From IDS-8 sp035304285 (GTDB lineage: Bacteria > Pseudomonadota > Gammaproteobacteria > Steroidobacterales > Woeseiaceae): a stretch of DNA of 33,350 nucleotides. Where the stretch lies: contig DATGQI010000028.1 in assembly GCA_035304285.1 (NCBI GenBank), forward strand, positions 1-33,350. Reading direction: 5' to 3'. The notes beneath the pieces are model-generated. The model was not told the DNA's origin and searched no databases. It saw only the letters and a program-made list of their open reading frames with translations. This document shows positions 25,434 to 33,350 of the stretch, piece after piece. A program made the position numbers and the translations under genes. Position 1 is the first letter of the stretch; each line of letters opens with the position of its first letter.

Positions 25434-26186
25434 GTGATCCAGGGAAGGCGGTCGCCTTTCAACGATCATTTCTCGTCGCACGCGGATAGCTACGCGACTT
25501 ATCGGCCGACGTATCCGCAGGCATTGATGCAGTTCCTCGCTGACTGCTGCGAAAATCGCGTGCTTGCCTGGGATTGCGCCACCGGCAACGGCCAGACGGC
25601 CATCGCGCTGGCCACCCATTTCGACCACATCATCGCAACGGACGCGAGTGAAGCGCAGATCTGCTCCGCGACGCGCCATCCCCGAATCGACTACCGCGTC
25701 GCCCGAGCTGAGAGTTCCGGTCTCGACGCCCGCTCCGTAGACCTGATCACGGTATCGCAGGCATTGCACTGGTTCGAGATCGACCGCTTCTTCGACGAAG
25801 CAATGAGGGTGCTGGTACCGGGCGGTGTGCTTTCCGCCTGGAGTTATGAGCTGTGTGTCGTGGAGCCGGAGATCGACGCGCAGATCCTCAACCTGTATCG
25901 GCAGATCGATCAGTATTGGCCGCCGGAGCGTCGCATCGTCGAGGATCGCTATCGCGGCATCGAGCTGCCGATGCCTGCCATCGCGGCACCCGAGTTCGAG
26001 ATGACGGCTGCCTGGAAGGCGGATGCGATGCTCGGCTACCTGAGAACATGGTCGGCCTGCCAGCGCTACCTGCGCGAGCGCGGGACGGACCCGGTCAAAG
26101 CGATCGAGGAAGCGCTGCGCCGGCTGTGGGGAGCGGAAACGCGCGAGGTACGATGGCCGCTCGCGCTCAAAATCGGTCGTGCCTAG
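25434..26186 (+). CDS. Class I SAM-dependent methyltransferase
   Basis: The 250-aa protein has the SAM-binding motif I in AWDCATGNGQTAI, the acidic end of the second strand in ATDAS, and a later motif LPF-like block around SQALHWFEIDRFFDEAMRVL. The family resembles trans-aconitate-type or UbiE-like class I enzymes; the substrate is unknown. The start is uncertain: GTG 25434 gives MIQGRRSPFNDHFSSHAD, which fits the family, while TTG 25410 (TTGA overlap with the protease stop) would add 8 residues. Neither has a good ribosome binding site. It follows the protease gene closely. Confidence 0.8.
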   Translation: MIQGRRSPFNDHFSSHADSYATYRPTYPQALMQFLADCCENRVLAWDCATGNGQTAIALATHFDHIIATDASEAQICSATRHPRIDYRVARAESSGLDARSVDLITVSQALHWFEIDRFFDEAMRVLVPGGVLSAWSYELCVVEPEIDAQILNLYRQIDQYWPPERRIVEDRYRGIELPMPAIAAPEFEMTAAWKADAMLGYLRTWSACQRYLRERGTDPVKAIEEALRRLWGAETREVRWPLALKIGRA

Positions 26187-26251
26187 CCCCGACTATTCAT
26201 GAATACGCTCGCGCCCTTGCCTGGTCCTTGCAGTCCGGGCCAGCGATGTGT

Positions 26252-26280
26252 TTGGCACTTTGCCTGCCCGGCAATAGAGT
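26252..26280 (+). promoter_or_regulatory. Possible promoter of the L,D-transpeptidase gene
   Basis: TTGGCA (26252-26257) and TAGAGT (26275-26280) are exactly 17 bases apart and lie 63 bases before the ATG. The fit is moderate at both ends. Confidence 0.35.
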
Positions 26281-26343
26281 CGACGCGATTTTTCTGCGAC
26301 ACTGCCGGCTCCGTTGGCCGCCAAGTCGGAAAAGTCGCCCTCG

Positions 26344-27531
26344 ATGATGCGTAAAGTCTTCAAAATCCTGCTCCCCGCGCTACTTTTGTCCGGCTGCGCC
26401 ACGATTGAAGACTTCTACAACGCCAGGATGAGGGACGAAGGTCCGGCGGTGCCGCCACTCGAAGAACGACCGCGCCTGGATCCGATCAGCCGCAACTCTT
26501 TCGTTCTCGATTCCCCGGGGCAGGCAGTAATCGGCGAGCCGCAGATAGTATTTACCACTGCGGACGACACTTTTTCCGCGCTTGCCCGCGAATACGGGCT
26601 CGGCTACGACGAACTGGTCGCGGCGAACCCTGGCATTGATCCCTGGCTGCCCGGAGAGAACACGCCGGTGCTGTTGCCGACGCAATACGTACTCCCGGAA
26701 GGACCACGTCGCGGCGTCGTCTTGAACCTTGCCTCGAAGAGACTCTTTTACTTCCCGGCAGTCGGAGAGGGCGAACCGGTCCAGGTCATGACTTACCCGA
26801 TTGGTATCGGGCGCGTGGGTTGGGAGACGCCGGTGGGCGAGGCGAAGGTCGTCGCCAAAGCCACGGATCCGACGTGGTATGTGCCGTGGTCGGTACGGCA
26901 GGAGCATGCCGCGGCGGGCGATCCGCTTCCCTCGACCGTCCCGCCTGGTCCGGATAATCCACTCGGGCGACACGTGTTGCAGCTCGATATGCCGGGCTAC
27001 CTCATCCACGGCACGAACAAGCCTTACGGGGTCGGCATGCGCGTAAGCCACGGCTGCGTCAGGCTCTATCCCGAGAACATAGAGCTCCTTTATTCACTGG
27101 TCGGCGTTGGCGAGAGTGTACGCATCATCAACGAGCCTTACCTGGCGGGCCGGCTGAACGGTGAGCTTTATCTGGAAAGCCATGCGCCGCTCGAGGAAGA
27201 CACCGTCCCCCCCGAAGAACACCTGGCGAGGATTTTCGCGGCGGCGGGCAATGAGTCGGGTGCATTCATCGATGAAGCGGAGCAGGAGCGCGCTCGCGCC
27301 GTGGCCAAAGCGGCGCTCGGTGTTCCCGTGAGAGTGCTGCTGGACGATCCCGAAGAACTCTCAGGCCGCGCACGCATCGTGCGCAACACGGTGGAGCGGG
27401 ACCCTGAGATGCCGACGCTCGCCGAAGTACGCGAACTGCTGGATGCACCGACGGAGCCGGCAGCGGGCGGCGCTGCCGCACCCGCAGCGGAGCCCTCGGC
27501 ATCTCCAGCCGAGGCCGACGCGCATAACTGA
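26344..27531 (+). CDS. LysM and L,D-transpeptidase (YkuD) lipoprotein
   Basis: The 395-aa precursor has a lipobox LLSGC (cysteine 18 from this start), a LysM-like domain (about 70-118) and an ErfK/YbiS-type YkuD domain (about 123-255). The catalytic motif is SHGCVRLYPE with nucleophile C238 and H236, and H222 in IHG. Such enzymes form meso-DAP crosslinks in peptidoglycan or attach outer-membrane proteins to it. After the catalytic domain comes about 120 residues, ending in an Ala/Pro-rich tail. Two ATGs are adjacent (26344 and 26347); either is possible. The gene opens after a 157-base space. Confidence 0.92.
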   Translation: MMRKVFKILLPALLLSGCATIEDFYNARMRDEGPAVPPLEERPRLDPISRNSFVLDSPGQAVIGEPQIVFTTADDTFSALAREYGLGYDELVAANPGIDPWLPGENTPVLLPTQYVLPEGPRRGVVLNLASKRLFYFPAVGEGEPVQVMTYPIGIGRVGWETPVGEAKVVAKATDPTWYVPWSVRQEHAAAGDPLPSTVPPGPDNPLGRHVLQLDMPGYLIHGTNKPYGVGMRVSHGCVRLYPENIELLYSLVGVGESVRIINEPYLAGRLNGELYLESHAPLEEDTVPPEEHLARIFAAAGNESGAFIDEAEQERARAVAKAALGVPVRVLLDDPEELSGRARIVRNTVERDPEMPTLAEVRELLDAPTEPAAGGAAAPAAEPSASPAEADAHN

Positions 27532-27559
27532 TGTCCCCTGGCCGTGGCGCCTGCCGTTT

Positions 27560-27736
27560 ATGAGCGAACCCCCCGAGAAATCTTCGTCGAAGCCGATCCC
27601 CATGACCGATTGGCTCAGCCTCATGCTGGCCGAAATCGAGCGCAAGGAAGCCGAGGCACGCGCCGCTGAACTCGAACGGCAGCGCCGCGAAGACGGCTCG
27701 CAGGGAGCCTCCGCACAAGGCATGGACCAAGGCTAG
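27560..27736 (+). CDS. Small 58-aa hydrophilic protein, unknown function
   Basis: The 58-residue product has a hydrophobic patch MTDWLSLMLAEIE, then a charged helix rich in Glu, Arg, Lys and Ala (about 22-42) that could form a coiled coil. No family is recognised. It lies 28 bases behind the transpeptidase gene, and its TAG shares two bases with the convergent desulfhydrase stop. There is no strong ribosome binding site, so the gene is plausible rather than certain. Confidence 0.5.
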   Translation: MSEPPEKSSSKPIPMTDWLSLMLAEIERKEAEARAAELERQRREDGSQGASAQGMDQG

Positions 27737-28788
27737 TTGACGTAACGCAGGAATTCGCTCGGCAGCGCTGCGGGGTCGACCGGAGCGCTTTCGTCGATCT
27801 GTAAAGGCGCCGAGTTGTAGGTGTTCCAGAACAGGAAGTTCTGCTTCGAACTATCCGGGGAGGGGAGATCCCGGATGACCGCAGCCATCGCCTTGCCGGT
27901 GTAGGTACCTTCCAGTTCCAGGTCCAGTTCGTCCTTTGCCAGGCGGATGGCGGCATCGGTCTCACCGTCCGTGCGAGCATACCCGCCCGCGAAGAACTCG
28001 TGACGCAGCCTGATGTTCGCCCGCTCGCCAAGATTCCGGGGAATCGAGCGGTCAAGCCGGTGCATCATTCGCGCCGTTTTGTCCAGGAGGTGTTTCAGGT
28101 CACCCTCGTTGCAGATCGACGTATCGGAGACGCGAACCGCGTGCACCTCGGTTCCCATACCCGCAAGCGCCAGCCCCAGCGCGAGACCGGCAGCAGTTCC
28201 CATCGTGCCGGCTGCGACGTAAAGCCGGTCCGGCGGTGGCACGAGGCCGTCCGCAACCTGGCTGGCGAGTTCGATGCCGGCGCAGACATAACCGAATGCG
28301 CCAAGCCACGACGTGCCGCCGATTGGCACCACCCACGGATTTCGTCCCCACAGGTGTTGTCTGAGCGTGTGCAGCCGCTTTTGGTAAGGCCCGCCGTAGC
28401 GAACGAGAGAAGTGCCGATCTGCAAGTGCATGCGCAACGAGCTGGACGCCGCTGGCGTCGGCACCTGGTGCGAAAGAAAACAGATGCAGGGAAAGCCGAG
28501 TCGTCTCGCGTAGAGCGAAGTAGCCAGCGCATGATGCGAAGCGACGGTGCCGAAGGTCGCAACGCGCTCGCAGTTTTTCTCCCGCGCCCGGTGAAGGATG
28601 TACTCGAGTTTGCGGACCTTGTTTCCGCCGTAGACGTCCCCTGTCAGGTTGTCCAGCTTGACGGACAGCCGGTGCCGGTCCCCGGCGATGTGCAACGGGT
28701 ACTCGCGTACCGGGGTCGGCAGCTGCGCAAGCGTCTCCTTGCCCAGCAAGTGGTCGATCGACGGGAGTTGCGACTGCGCAGGAGGCAT
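27733..28788 (-). CDS. PLP-dependent D-cysteine desulfhydrase / ACC deaminase family enzyme
   Basis: This 351-aa protein belongs to the PLP fold type II family of D-cysteine desulfhydrases and 1-aminocyclopropane-1-carboxylate deaminases. The PLP lysine is K57 in GGNKVRKLEY, followed by TFGTVASHHALATSLYARRLG and a glycine-rich phosphate loop AAGTMGTAAGLALG. Reported activities release pyruvate, ammonia and sulfide from D-cysteine, or open the ACC ring; I cannot tell which applies. The ATG 28788 is the first good start. Convergent with the 58-aa gene and divergent from the sheath-like gene. Confidence 0.85.
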   Translation of the reverse strand: MPPAQSQLPSIDHLLGKETLAQLPTPVREYPLHIAGDRHRLSVKLDNLTGDVYGGNKVRKLEYILHRAREKNCERVATFGTVASHHALATSLYARRLGFPCICFLSHQVPTPAASSSLRMHLQIGTSLVRYGGPYQKRLHTLRQHLWGRNPWVVPIGGTSWLGAFGYVCAGIELASQVADGLVPPPDRLYVAAGTMGTAAGLALGLALAGMGTEVHAVRVSDTSICNEGDLKHLLDKTARMMHRLDRSIPRNLGERANIRLRHEFFAGGYARTDGETDAAIRLAKDELDLELEGTYTGKAMAAVIRDLPSPDSSKQNFLFWNTYNSAPLQIDESAPVDPAALPSEFLRYVN

Positions 28789-28863
28789 AAGGCATCCCCG
28801 GTGAGATTCCTGATGTACAGCGAGCCGCCGCCAGACGCAGCGGGATCGACACCAGGATCGATG

Positions 28864-28917
28864 ATTATAAGGCAGTGACCGGCGAGAATGGCTTCCGCGC
28901 GGCGCACTCTTTAGAAT
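28864..28917. promoter_or_regulatory. Divergent -10-like boxes between the desulfhydrase and sheath-like genes
   Basis: The minus strand reads TATAAT at 28864-28869, 75 bases ahead of the desulfhydrase ATG. The plus strand reads TAGAAT at 28912-28917, 50 bases ahead of ATG 28968. Neither has a good -35. The plus-strand box lies downstream of the alternative GTG start (28875) of the sheath-like frame, which favours the ATG. Confidence 0.35.
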
Positions 28918-28967
28918 ACCCCGCGAGACGCGGAGACGGACTTGCTGACGAAAAACAAGACCAGGTA

Positions 28968-30521
28968 ATGCAGAGACTCCTGAATGGCGGCGGAATAACC
29001 GTCACCGAAATCGCGCCGATGGATGGACCCGTCGACGTCTGTCCCGAAACTATCGCGGCATTTGTAGGCCGCGCATTGCGTGGTCCCCTCAACACCCCGG
29101 TGCTACTGCGCAATTTTGCGGAATTCAGGCGCCGCTTCGGCGGCATCTGGCCGCGCAGCAGCCTCGGAATCGCGGTAGAGCAGTTTTTCGATCACGGCGG
29201 CAAGCAGTTGTACGTCGTCAGGGTTGCGAATGGCGCCCGCGGGGCGATGATCTGCATCCCGGCGGAGCACGGCATGCTGGTGCTTCGCGCGGTGGAGCCT
29301 GGCTCGACCGAATCCATTCGCGCATCGGTCGATTACGACGCGATAATCGACCAGAATCCCGAACACTTCAACCTGACCTTGCAGAGGGTGTCTCCCGACA
29401 CCGGGCTCGTGCTCGACCAGGAGATTTACCGGCGCCTTTCGTGCGATGCGGAGGACAGGAACTTCATCGGCAATGCGCTGGCTGGTTCGGAGATAGCCCG
29501 GCCGCAGCTGCCGTTGCCCACAGGGCGGCCAAGGCCGACGACCGACGTCTCGAATCGCTTCGACCCGGGCTACGCAGGACACGCGCAGGCCGGTAGCGAC
29601 GGCTGGTCGTTGACCGACTACGACCTCGTCGGCTCCGCGGTCGCAGGGACAGGCCTTTTCGCCTTGAACCAGGTCGAGCGATTCGACCTGTTGTACCTGC
29701 CGCCGCCCGGCGTGAACGAGCCGGGGCCCGCGGCGATCCTGGCTGCGGAGCTTTATTGCAGGCGACGCGGCGCGATGTTGCTGCTCGACCCTCCGGCCGC
29801 CTGGACATCGGTTGCCAACGCCGTCTCGGGAGTTCGGCAGGCGGCGTATGCGAGCCCGAACATACTGTCCTATTTTCCGCGGATGTATTGCCGCATCGAT
29901 GACGGCGCGCCGCCGCGCGCGGTGGGCGGCGCACTGGCTGGCCTGCTGTGCAAGCTCGACAGGAACTACGGGCAGTGGGGCGACCTGGACCAGCCGGACT
30001 TAGCGCTTCGCCGCGACCTCGTACCGGCTGTCGAAGTGACGGACGAGGAAGCGAGGCAGCTGGCAAGGGAAGGACTGAACGGGATCGCCGGCAAGGCAGG
30101 CCGCGCCGTTACGGTGAAAGGGTCGGTGACGCTGGCAAGAAACTGCCCGATCGACCGCAAGTTCGGCAGTCTCGCCGTGCGAAGGCTCTGCCTCACGATC
30201 ACCAATGCCATCGAGCGCGCAACGCGGTGGGCGGTGTTCCAGCCGAACGCCACGCAGGTCGCCGAGCGTATCCAGTCGCAGGTGCACGCTTACCTTTCGT
30301 GCCTCGCCGATGCGGGCGCGTTTGCCGGCGACGATTTCATCGTGCAATGCGATGCCGGACTGCACAACGGGCCGAATCACCCCGAGCGGGGCGTAACCAT
30401 ACTGCTCAGGTTCCGCCCGGTGGGCGCCGCCGACGCGGTATCGCTGACGCTGCACCAGGGCGTCTCCGGCTGCCGCGTTGCTACCACGGCGTTCGCGTCG
30501 TCACTCGCCAACTGCGCCTGA
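28968..30521 (+). CDS. Isolated contractile-tail sheath-like protein
   Basis: The 517-aa product reads like a tail sheath protein of phages, tailocins or injection systems, but no other tail gene is visible in the window. The N-terminus has the sheath pattern (ITVTEIAPMDGPV, AAFVGRALRGPLNTP, FAEFRRRFGG, AVEQFFDHGGKQLYVVRVAN; residues about 10-90). The middle carries PPPGVNEPGPAAILAAELYC, in the position of the sheath subtilisin-like domain. The C-terminal part (about 400-500) has RRLCLTITNAIERATRWAVF, QPNATQVAERIQSQVHAYL, DFIVQCDAG and GVTILLRFRPVG, matching the contraction-linked C-terminal domain. I chose ATG 28968; the frame is open from a GTG at 28875, but a -10-like box lies between. The 3' end overlaps the convergent 5-oxoprolinase gene. 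The call rests on resemblance, not on a search. Confidence 0.75.
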   Translation: MQRLLNGGGITVTEIAPMDGPVDVCPETIAAFVGRALRGPLNTPVLLRNFAEFRRRFGGIWPRSSLGIAVEQFFDHGGKQLYVVRVANGARGAMICIPAEHGMLVLRAVEPGSTESIRASVDYDAIIDQNPEHFNLTLQRVSPDTGLVLDQEIYRRLSCDAEDRNFIGNALAGSEIARPQLPLPTGRPRPTTDVSNRFDPGYAGHAQAGSDGWSLTDYDLVGSAVAGTGLFALNQVERFDLLYLPPPGVNEPGPAAILAAELYCRRRGAMLLLDPPAAWTSVANAVSGVRQAAYASPNILSYFPRMYCRIDDGAPPRAVGGALAGLLCKLDRNYGQWGDLDQPDLALRRDLVPAVEVTDEEARQLAREGLNGIAGKAGRAVTVKGSVTLARNCPIDRKFGSLAVRRLCLTITNAIERATRWAVFQPNATQVAERIQSQVHAYLSCLADAGAFAGDDFIVQCDAGLHNGPNHPERGVTILLRFRPVGAADAVSLTLHQGVSGCRVATTAFASSLANCA

Positions 30522-33350
30522 TCCTGAACCGCTTTCTTGCCGTAGCCGCCGCCGCCCGGCGTTTCTATTATCAGGGTGTCGCCAAGTTCGAGGTTCACCG
30601 TTGCCGTTGCATCCAGCAGGATCGATTCTCCGTTCACGCGTTGCAGGCGATTGATGCCGGTGGCGCCGTTTTCGCCGCCCGCCAAACCGAAAGGCGCAAC
30701 GACGCGGTGGTTCGACAGGATCGACGCCTCCATGGGTTCGCGGCATTTGAGCTTGCGAACGGCTCCGTCACCACCGCGCCATCGGCCTGCGCCGCCCGAG
30801 CCGCGGCGAATGGCGAACGACTCGATAAGCACGGGGAATCTCTGTTCGAGAACTTCGGGGTCCGTCATCCGGGAATTTGTCATGTGGGTTTGCACGGCAT
30901 CCGCACCATTCCAGCCGGGACCTGCCCCGGCGCCTCCGGCAATGGTTTCGTAGTACTGCAGCCGGGCGTTCCCGAAGCTCAAGTTATTCATCGTCCCCTG
31001 CGATGCGGAAAGTGCGCCGAGAGCGCCGAATAACGCATCGGTGACGCATTGCGAGGTTTCCACGTTGCCGGCGACCACCGCGGCCGGGTAACGGGGGCTC
31101 AGCATGCTCCCCTTCGGTATCACGACGTCGAGCGGCTCGAGACAGCCTTCGTTCAGCGGGATGTCCTCGATGATCAGGCTGCGGAACACGTACAGCACTG
31201 CCGCCCGCGTCACCGCTTCCGGAGCGTTGAAGTTGCTTCCCGACTGCGGCGATGTGCCCGAAAAATCCACGGTCGCCTTCTCTCGCTCGCGGTCTACCTC
31301 TATGCGCACGCGAATGACTTCTCCCGAATCGAGCGGGTATTCGAATGAACCGTCCGAAAGTGTGCCCAGCAGGCGCCGGACGCTCGCGGTGGCATTCTCA
31401 CGAACAAAGCTCAAGTACGCCTGCACCGTCGCCATGCCATAGCGGTCGACGGCTCTCAGCAGTTGCCGGATACCCTGCCGGTTTGCCGCGAGTTGCGCCT
31501 GCAGGTCGGCAAGGTTCTGTTCGATGTTCCGCGCCGGATACTTCGCGTTGCTGAAGAGCGACCGTACCTCCGTCTCGAGAAAATGCCCGTCGTGCACCAG
31601 CCAGAAGTTGTCGATCAGTACGCCTTCTTCGTCGATGTGCCGGCTGGCCGAAGGCATTGAGCCCGGCGTGATGCCTCCGATGTCTGCGTGATGTGCCCGC
31701 GAGGCCAGGTAGAAAAGAGGCGATCCCGATCCCGAAAACCACGGCGTCACGACCGTGATATCGGGCAGATGCGTGCCGCCGTTGTAAGGCGAGTTGAGCA
31801 TAACCGCATCGCCTTCCCGCAAGTCACCGCCCTTGTGGGCAATGACACTGCGCACGCTTTCGCCCATCGATCCGAGATGCACCGGCATGTGCGGCGCGTT
31901 CGACACCAGCCGCCCGCCTGCATCGAACAACGCGCAGGAGAAATCGAGGCGCTCGCGTATGTTCACCGACAGCGCCGTGTTTTGCAGGACGGTGCCCATC
32001 TGCTCGGCAATGTGCATGAACAGCCGGTTGAAAACTTCAAGCCGGACCGGGTCCGGCGAACGTAACGCCGCGGGTGAACCGCCAGGCTCTGTGGCTACCG
32101 CCCCGTGCACGCGGTCGATGATGAGGTGCCCGTGCTTGTTGACGCGAGCTCGCCAACCCTGGTCGATGACGGTGGTTCCGTTCGCTTCGGCAACGATAGC
32201 CGGTCCCTGCAACAGCGTGCCGCCTGGAAGGTCCTCGCGCCGGAACACGGGCACGTCCCGCCATTCGTGCGCGACCCACAACTTCTGTTTGCCGCGCGGC
32301 TCGGCTGGCTTACCGTACGGCAACAACGGCTCTTCGAAGCTGCGCTCCACTCCCGTTGCAGCAACGGACAGCGTCGCCACGAGCAACTCGCGCTCGTGCA
32401 GATCGCTGCCGAAGCGATCCCTGTACGCAGCCGCGAAAGCGGCCCTCATGGCGGATGCCCCGGCGAGCGGCAACTCGAAAATCGTGTCGGAACCGCTGAT
32501 GCGGACGCCGGCGCGCGACGTGAAGCGGCGGTTCGACGCCGGCACATCCTGTTCGGCAAGCAGGTTGCCGCACTGCTCAGTCAACTCCGCAACCAACGGT
32601 TCGAGCTTGCGCAGGTTCGCTTCGTCCAGCGGCGCATCCACCGACTGCTGCCGTTCCACCCGCAGGTCCGCAAGACCCATGCCGTAGGCAGACAGCACAC
32701 CCGCCAGCGGATGCAGCCACACCGTCTTGATGCCGAGCACCTCTGCCAGGCGGCAGGCGTGCTGGCCGCCGGCGCCGCCGAAACAGCACAGCGTGAAGTC
32801 GCGCACATCTTCGCCCCGTTCGATCGTGATCTTGCGGATGGCGTTGGCCATATTCTCCACCGCTACCGTCAGGAATCCTTCCGCGACATCCTCTGCCGTA
32901 GCCTCGACGCCGCTATCCCCCGACACAACGGCTGCAAGTTCTTCAAACAGCTTTTGCACCACTTCCCGGTCCAGCGGCTGGTCCGCGGACGGACCGAACA
33001 CCCGCGGAAAGTGCTCCACGGGGATCCTGCCGAGCAGGACGTTTGCATCCGTGACGGTCAGTGGTCCATCGCGGCGGTAACAGGCCGGGCCGGGGTTGGC
33101 GCCGGCAGAGTCGGGACCTACCTGGTAGCGCCCGTCCGAGTAGCGCAGCAGAGATCCGCCTCCGGCGGCAATGGTGTGGATTTTCATCATCGGCGCCCGC
33201 AGCCTTACGCCGGCGACCTCCGAATCGTTGCTTCGCTCGTACTCGCCGTTGAATGCAGAAACGTCGGTGGACGTGCCGCCCATGTCGAAGCCGATCAGCC
33301 GCTCGAAACCCGCCGCGGTTGCGGTTCGTGCCATGCCGACAACCCCGGCG
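30377..33350 (-). CDS. 5-oxoprolinase / N-methylhydantoinase (HyuA-HyuB fusion); 5' end beyond window
   Basis: About 990 C-terminal residues are visible. They begin inside the HyuA-like ATPase half, with GFDMGGTSTDVSAFNGEYE and IAAGGGSLLRYSDGR, and continue into the HyuB-like half from about 32060 (DPVRLEVFNRLFMHIAEQ). HyuB landmarks are SRAHHADIGGITPGSMP, a DFSGT block, GSGGAGRWRGGDGAVRKL and the terminal IIETPGGGGYG. A single chain of both halves fits ATP-dependent 5-oxoprolinase, which turns 5-oxoproline into glutamate; a hydantoinase is the alternative. About 49 residues follow the terminal GGGGYG, longer than I expect. That tail is antisense to the last 145 bases of the sheath-like gene. 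The N-terminus lies to the right of the window. Confidence 0.9.
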   Translation of the reverse strand, partial: AGVVGMARTATAAGFERLIGFDMGGTSTDVSAFNGEYERSNDSEVAGVRLRAPMMKIHTIAAGGGSLLRYSDGRYQVGPDSAGANPGPACYRRDGPLTVTDANVLLGRIPVEHFPRVFGPSADQPLDREVVQKLFEELAAVVSGDSGVEATAEDVAEGFLTVAVENMANAIRKITIERGEDVRDFTLCCFGGAGGQHACRLAEVLGIKTVWLHPLAGVLSAYGMGLADLRVERQQSVDAPLDEANLRKLEPLVAELTEQCGNLLAEQDVPASNRRFTSRAGVRISGSDTIFELPLAGASAMRAAFAAAYRDRFGSDLHERELLVATLSVAATGVERSFEEPLLPYGKPAEPRGKQKLWVAHEWRDVPVFRREDLPGGTLLQGPAIVAEANGTTVIDQGWRARVNKHGHLIIDRVHGAVATEPGGSPAALRSPDPVRLEVFNRLFMHIAEQMGTVLQNTALSVNIRERLDFSCALFDAGGRLVSNAPHMPVHLGSMGESVRSVIAHKGGDLREGDAVMLNSPYNGGTHLPDITVVTPWFSGSGSPLFYLASRAHHADIGGITPGSMPSASRHIDEEGVLIDNFWLVHDGHFLETEVRSLFSNAKYPARNIEQNLADLQAQLAANRQGIRQLLRAVDRYGMATVQAYLSFVRENATASVRRLLGTLSDGSFEYPLDSGEVIRVRIEVDREREKATVDFSGTSPQSGSNFNAPEAVTRAAVLYVFRSLIIEDIPLNEGCLEPLDVVIPKGSMLSPRYPAAVVAGNVETSQCVTDALFGALGALSASQGTMNNLSFGNARLQYYETIAGGAGAGPGWNGADAVQTHMTNSRMTDPEVLEQRFPVLIESFAIRRGSGGAGRWRGGDGAVRKLKCREPMEASILSNHRVVAPFGLAGGENGATGINRLQRVNGESILLDATATVNLELGDTLIIETPGGGGYGKKAVQDQAQLASDDANAVVATRQPETPWCSVSDTASAAPTGRNLSSMVTPRSG

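Noticed and set aside
26252..26280. Sigma-54 promoter suggested by TGGCAC
   Set aside because: The TGGCAC lacks the TTGC element at the required 5-base distance; a sigma-70-like reading with 17-base spacing fits better.

Overview
The window looks like a chromosomal segment of a high-GC gammaproteobacterium. The reasons are an E. coli-style GloA, SohB, a HiPIP, a gammaproteobacterial Bat operon with a DUF4381 gene, and scattered REP-like palindromes; I cannot name the genus. It is mostly densely packed housekeeping and envelope genes on both strands. I saw no IS element, CRISPR array, tRNA or rRNA. Assignments rest on reading translations and motifs by eye, without database searches.

Left part (1-5800, minus strand): an NAD-linked molybdenum or tungsten formate dehydrogenase operon read as fdhD, fdsG, fdsB, fdsA. 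It has a -10-like TATAAT in front of fdhD and a strong hairpin between fdhD and fdsG. fdsA runs off the left edge. A predicted exported gluzincin metallopeptidase follows (minus), then a Tat-exported HiPIP with a TTG start, an MBL-fold persulfide-dioxygenase-like protein and an aromatic/aspartate aminotransferase (all plus). A minus-strand pair encodes an unknown lipoprotein and a DUF192 protein.

Centre (11566-18659, plus): a complete Bat-type operon (MoxR ATPase, DUF58, DUF4381, VWA protein BatA, VWA-TPR fusion BatB/C, BatD), probably an envelope-associated chaperone or stress complex. Next come gloA and an alpha/beta hydrolase, divergent around one palindromic -10-like box. A periplasmic three-repeat plus OmpA-domain protein follows.

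Right part (21943-33350): a 65-aa protein with its own terminator, an unusual lipA, sohB, an M48 lipoprotein protease, a methyltransferase, a LysM plus L,D-transpeptidase lipoprotein, a 58-aa protein and a D-cysteine desulfhydrase/ACC-deaminase family enzyme. The most surprising gene is an isolated contractile-tail sheath-like protein (28968-30521). No tube, baseplate or other phage gene is visible around it, and its 3' end overlaps a convergent 5-oxoprolinase-like gene that runs off the right edge.

Between genes there are four REP-like palindrome loci, three of them inverted pairs (BIME-like). Several genes have good -10 hexamers but no recognisable -35.
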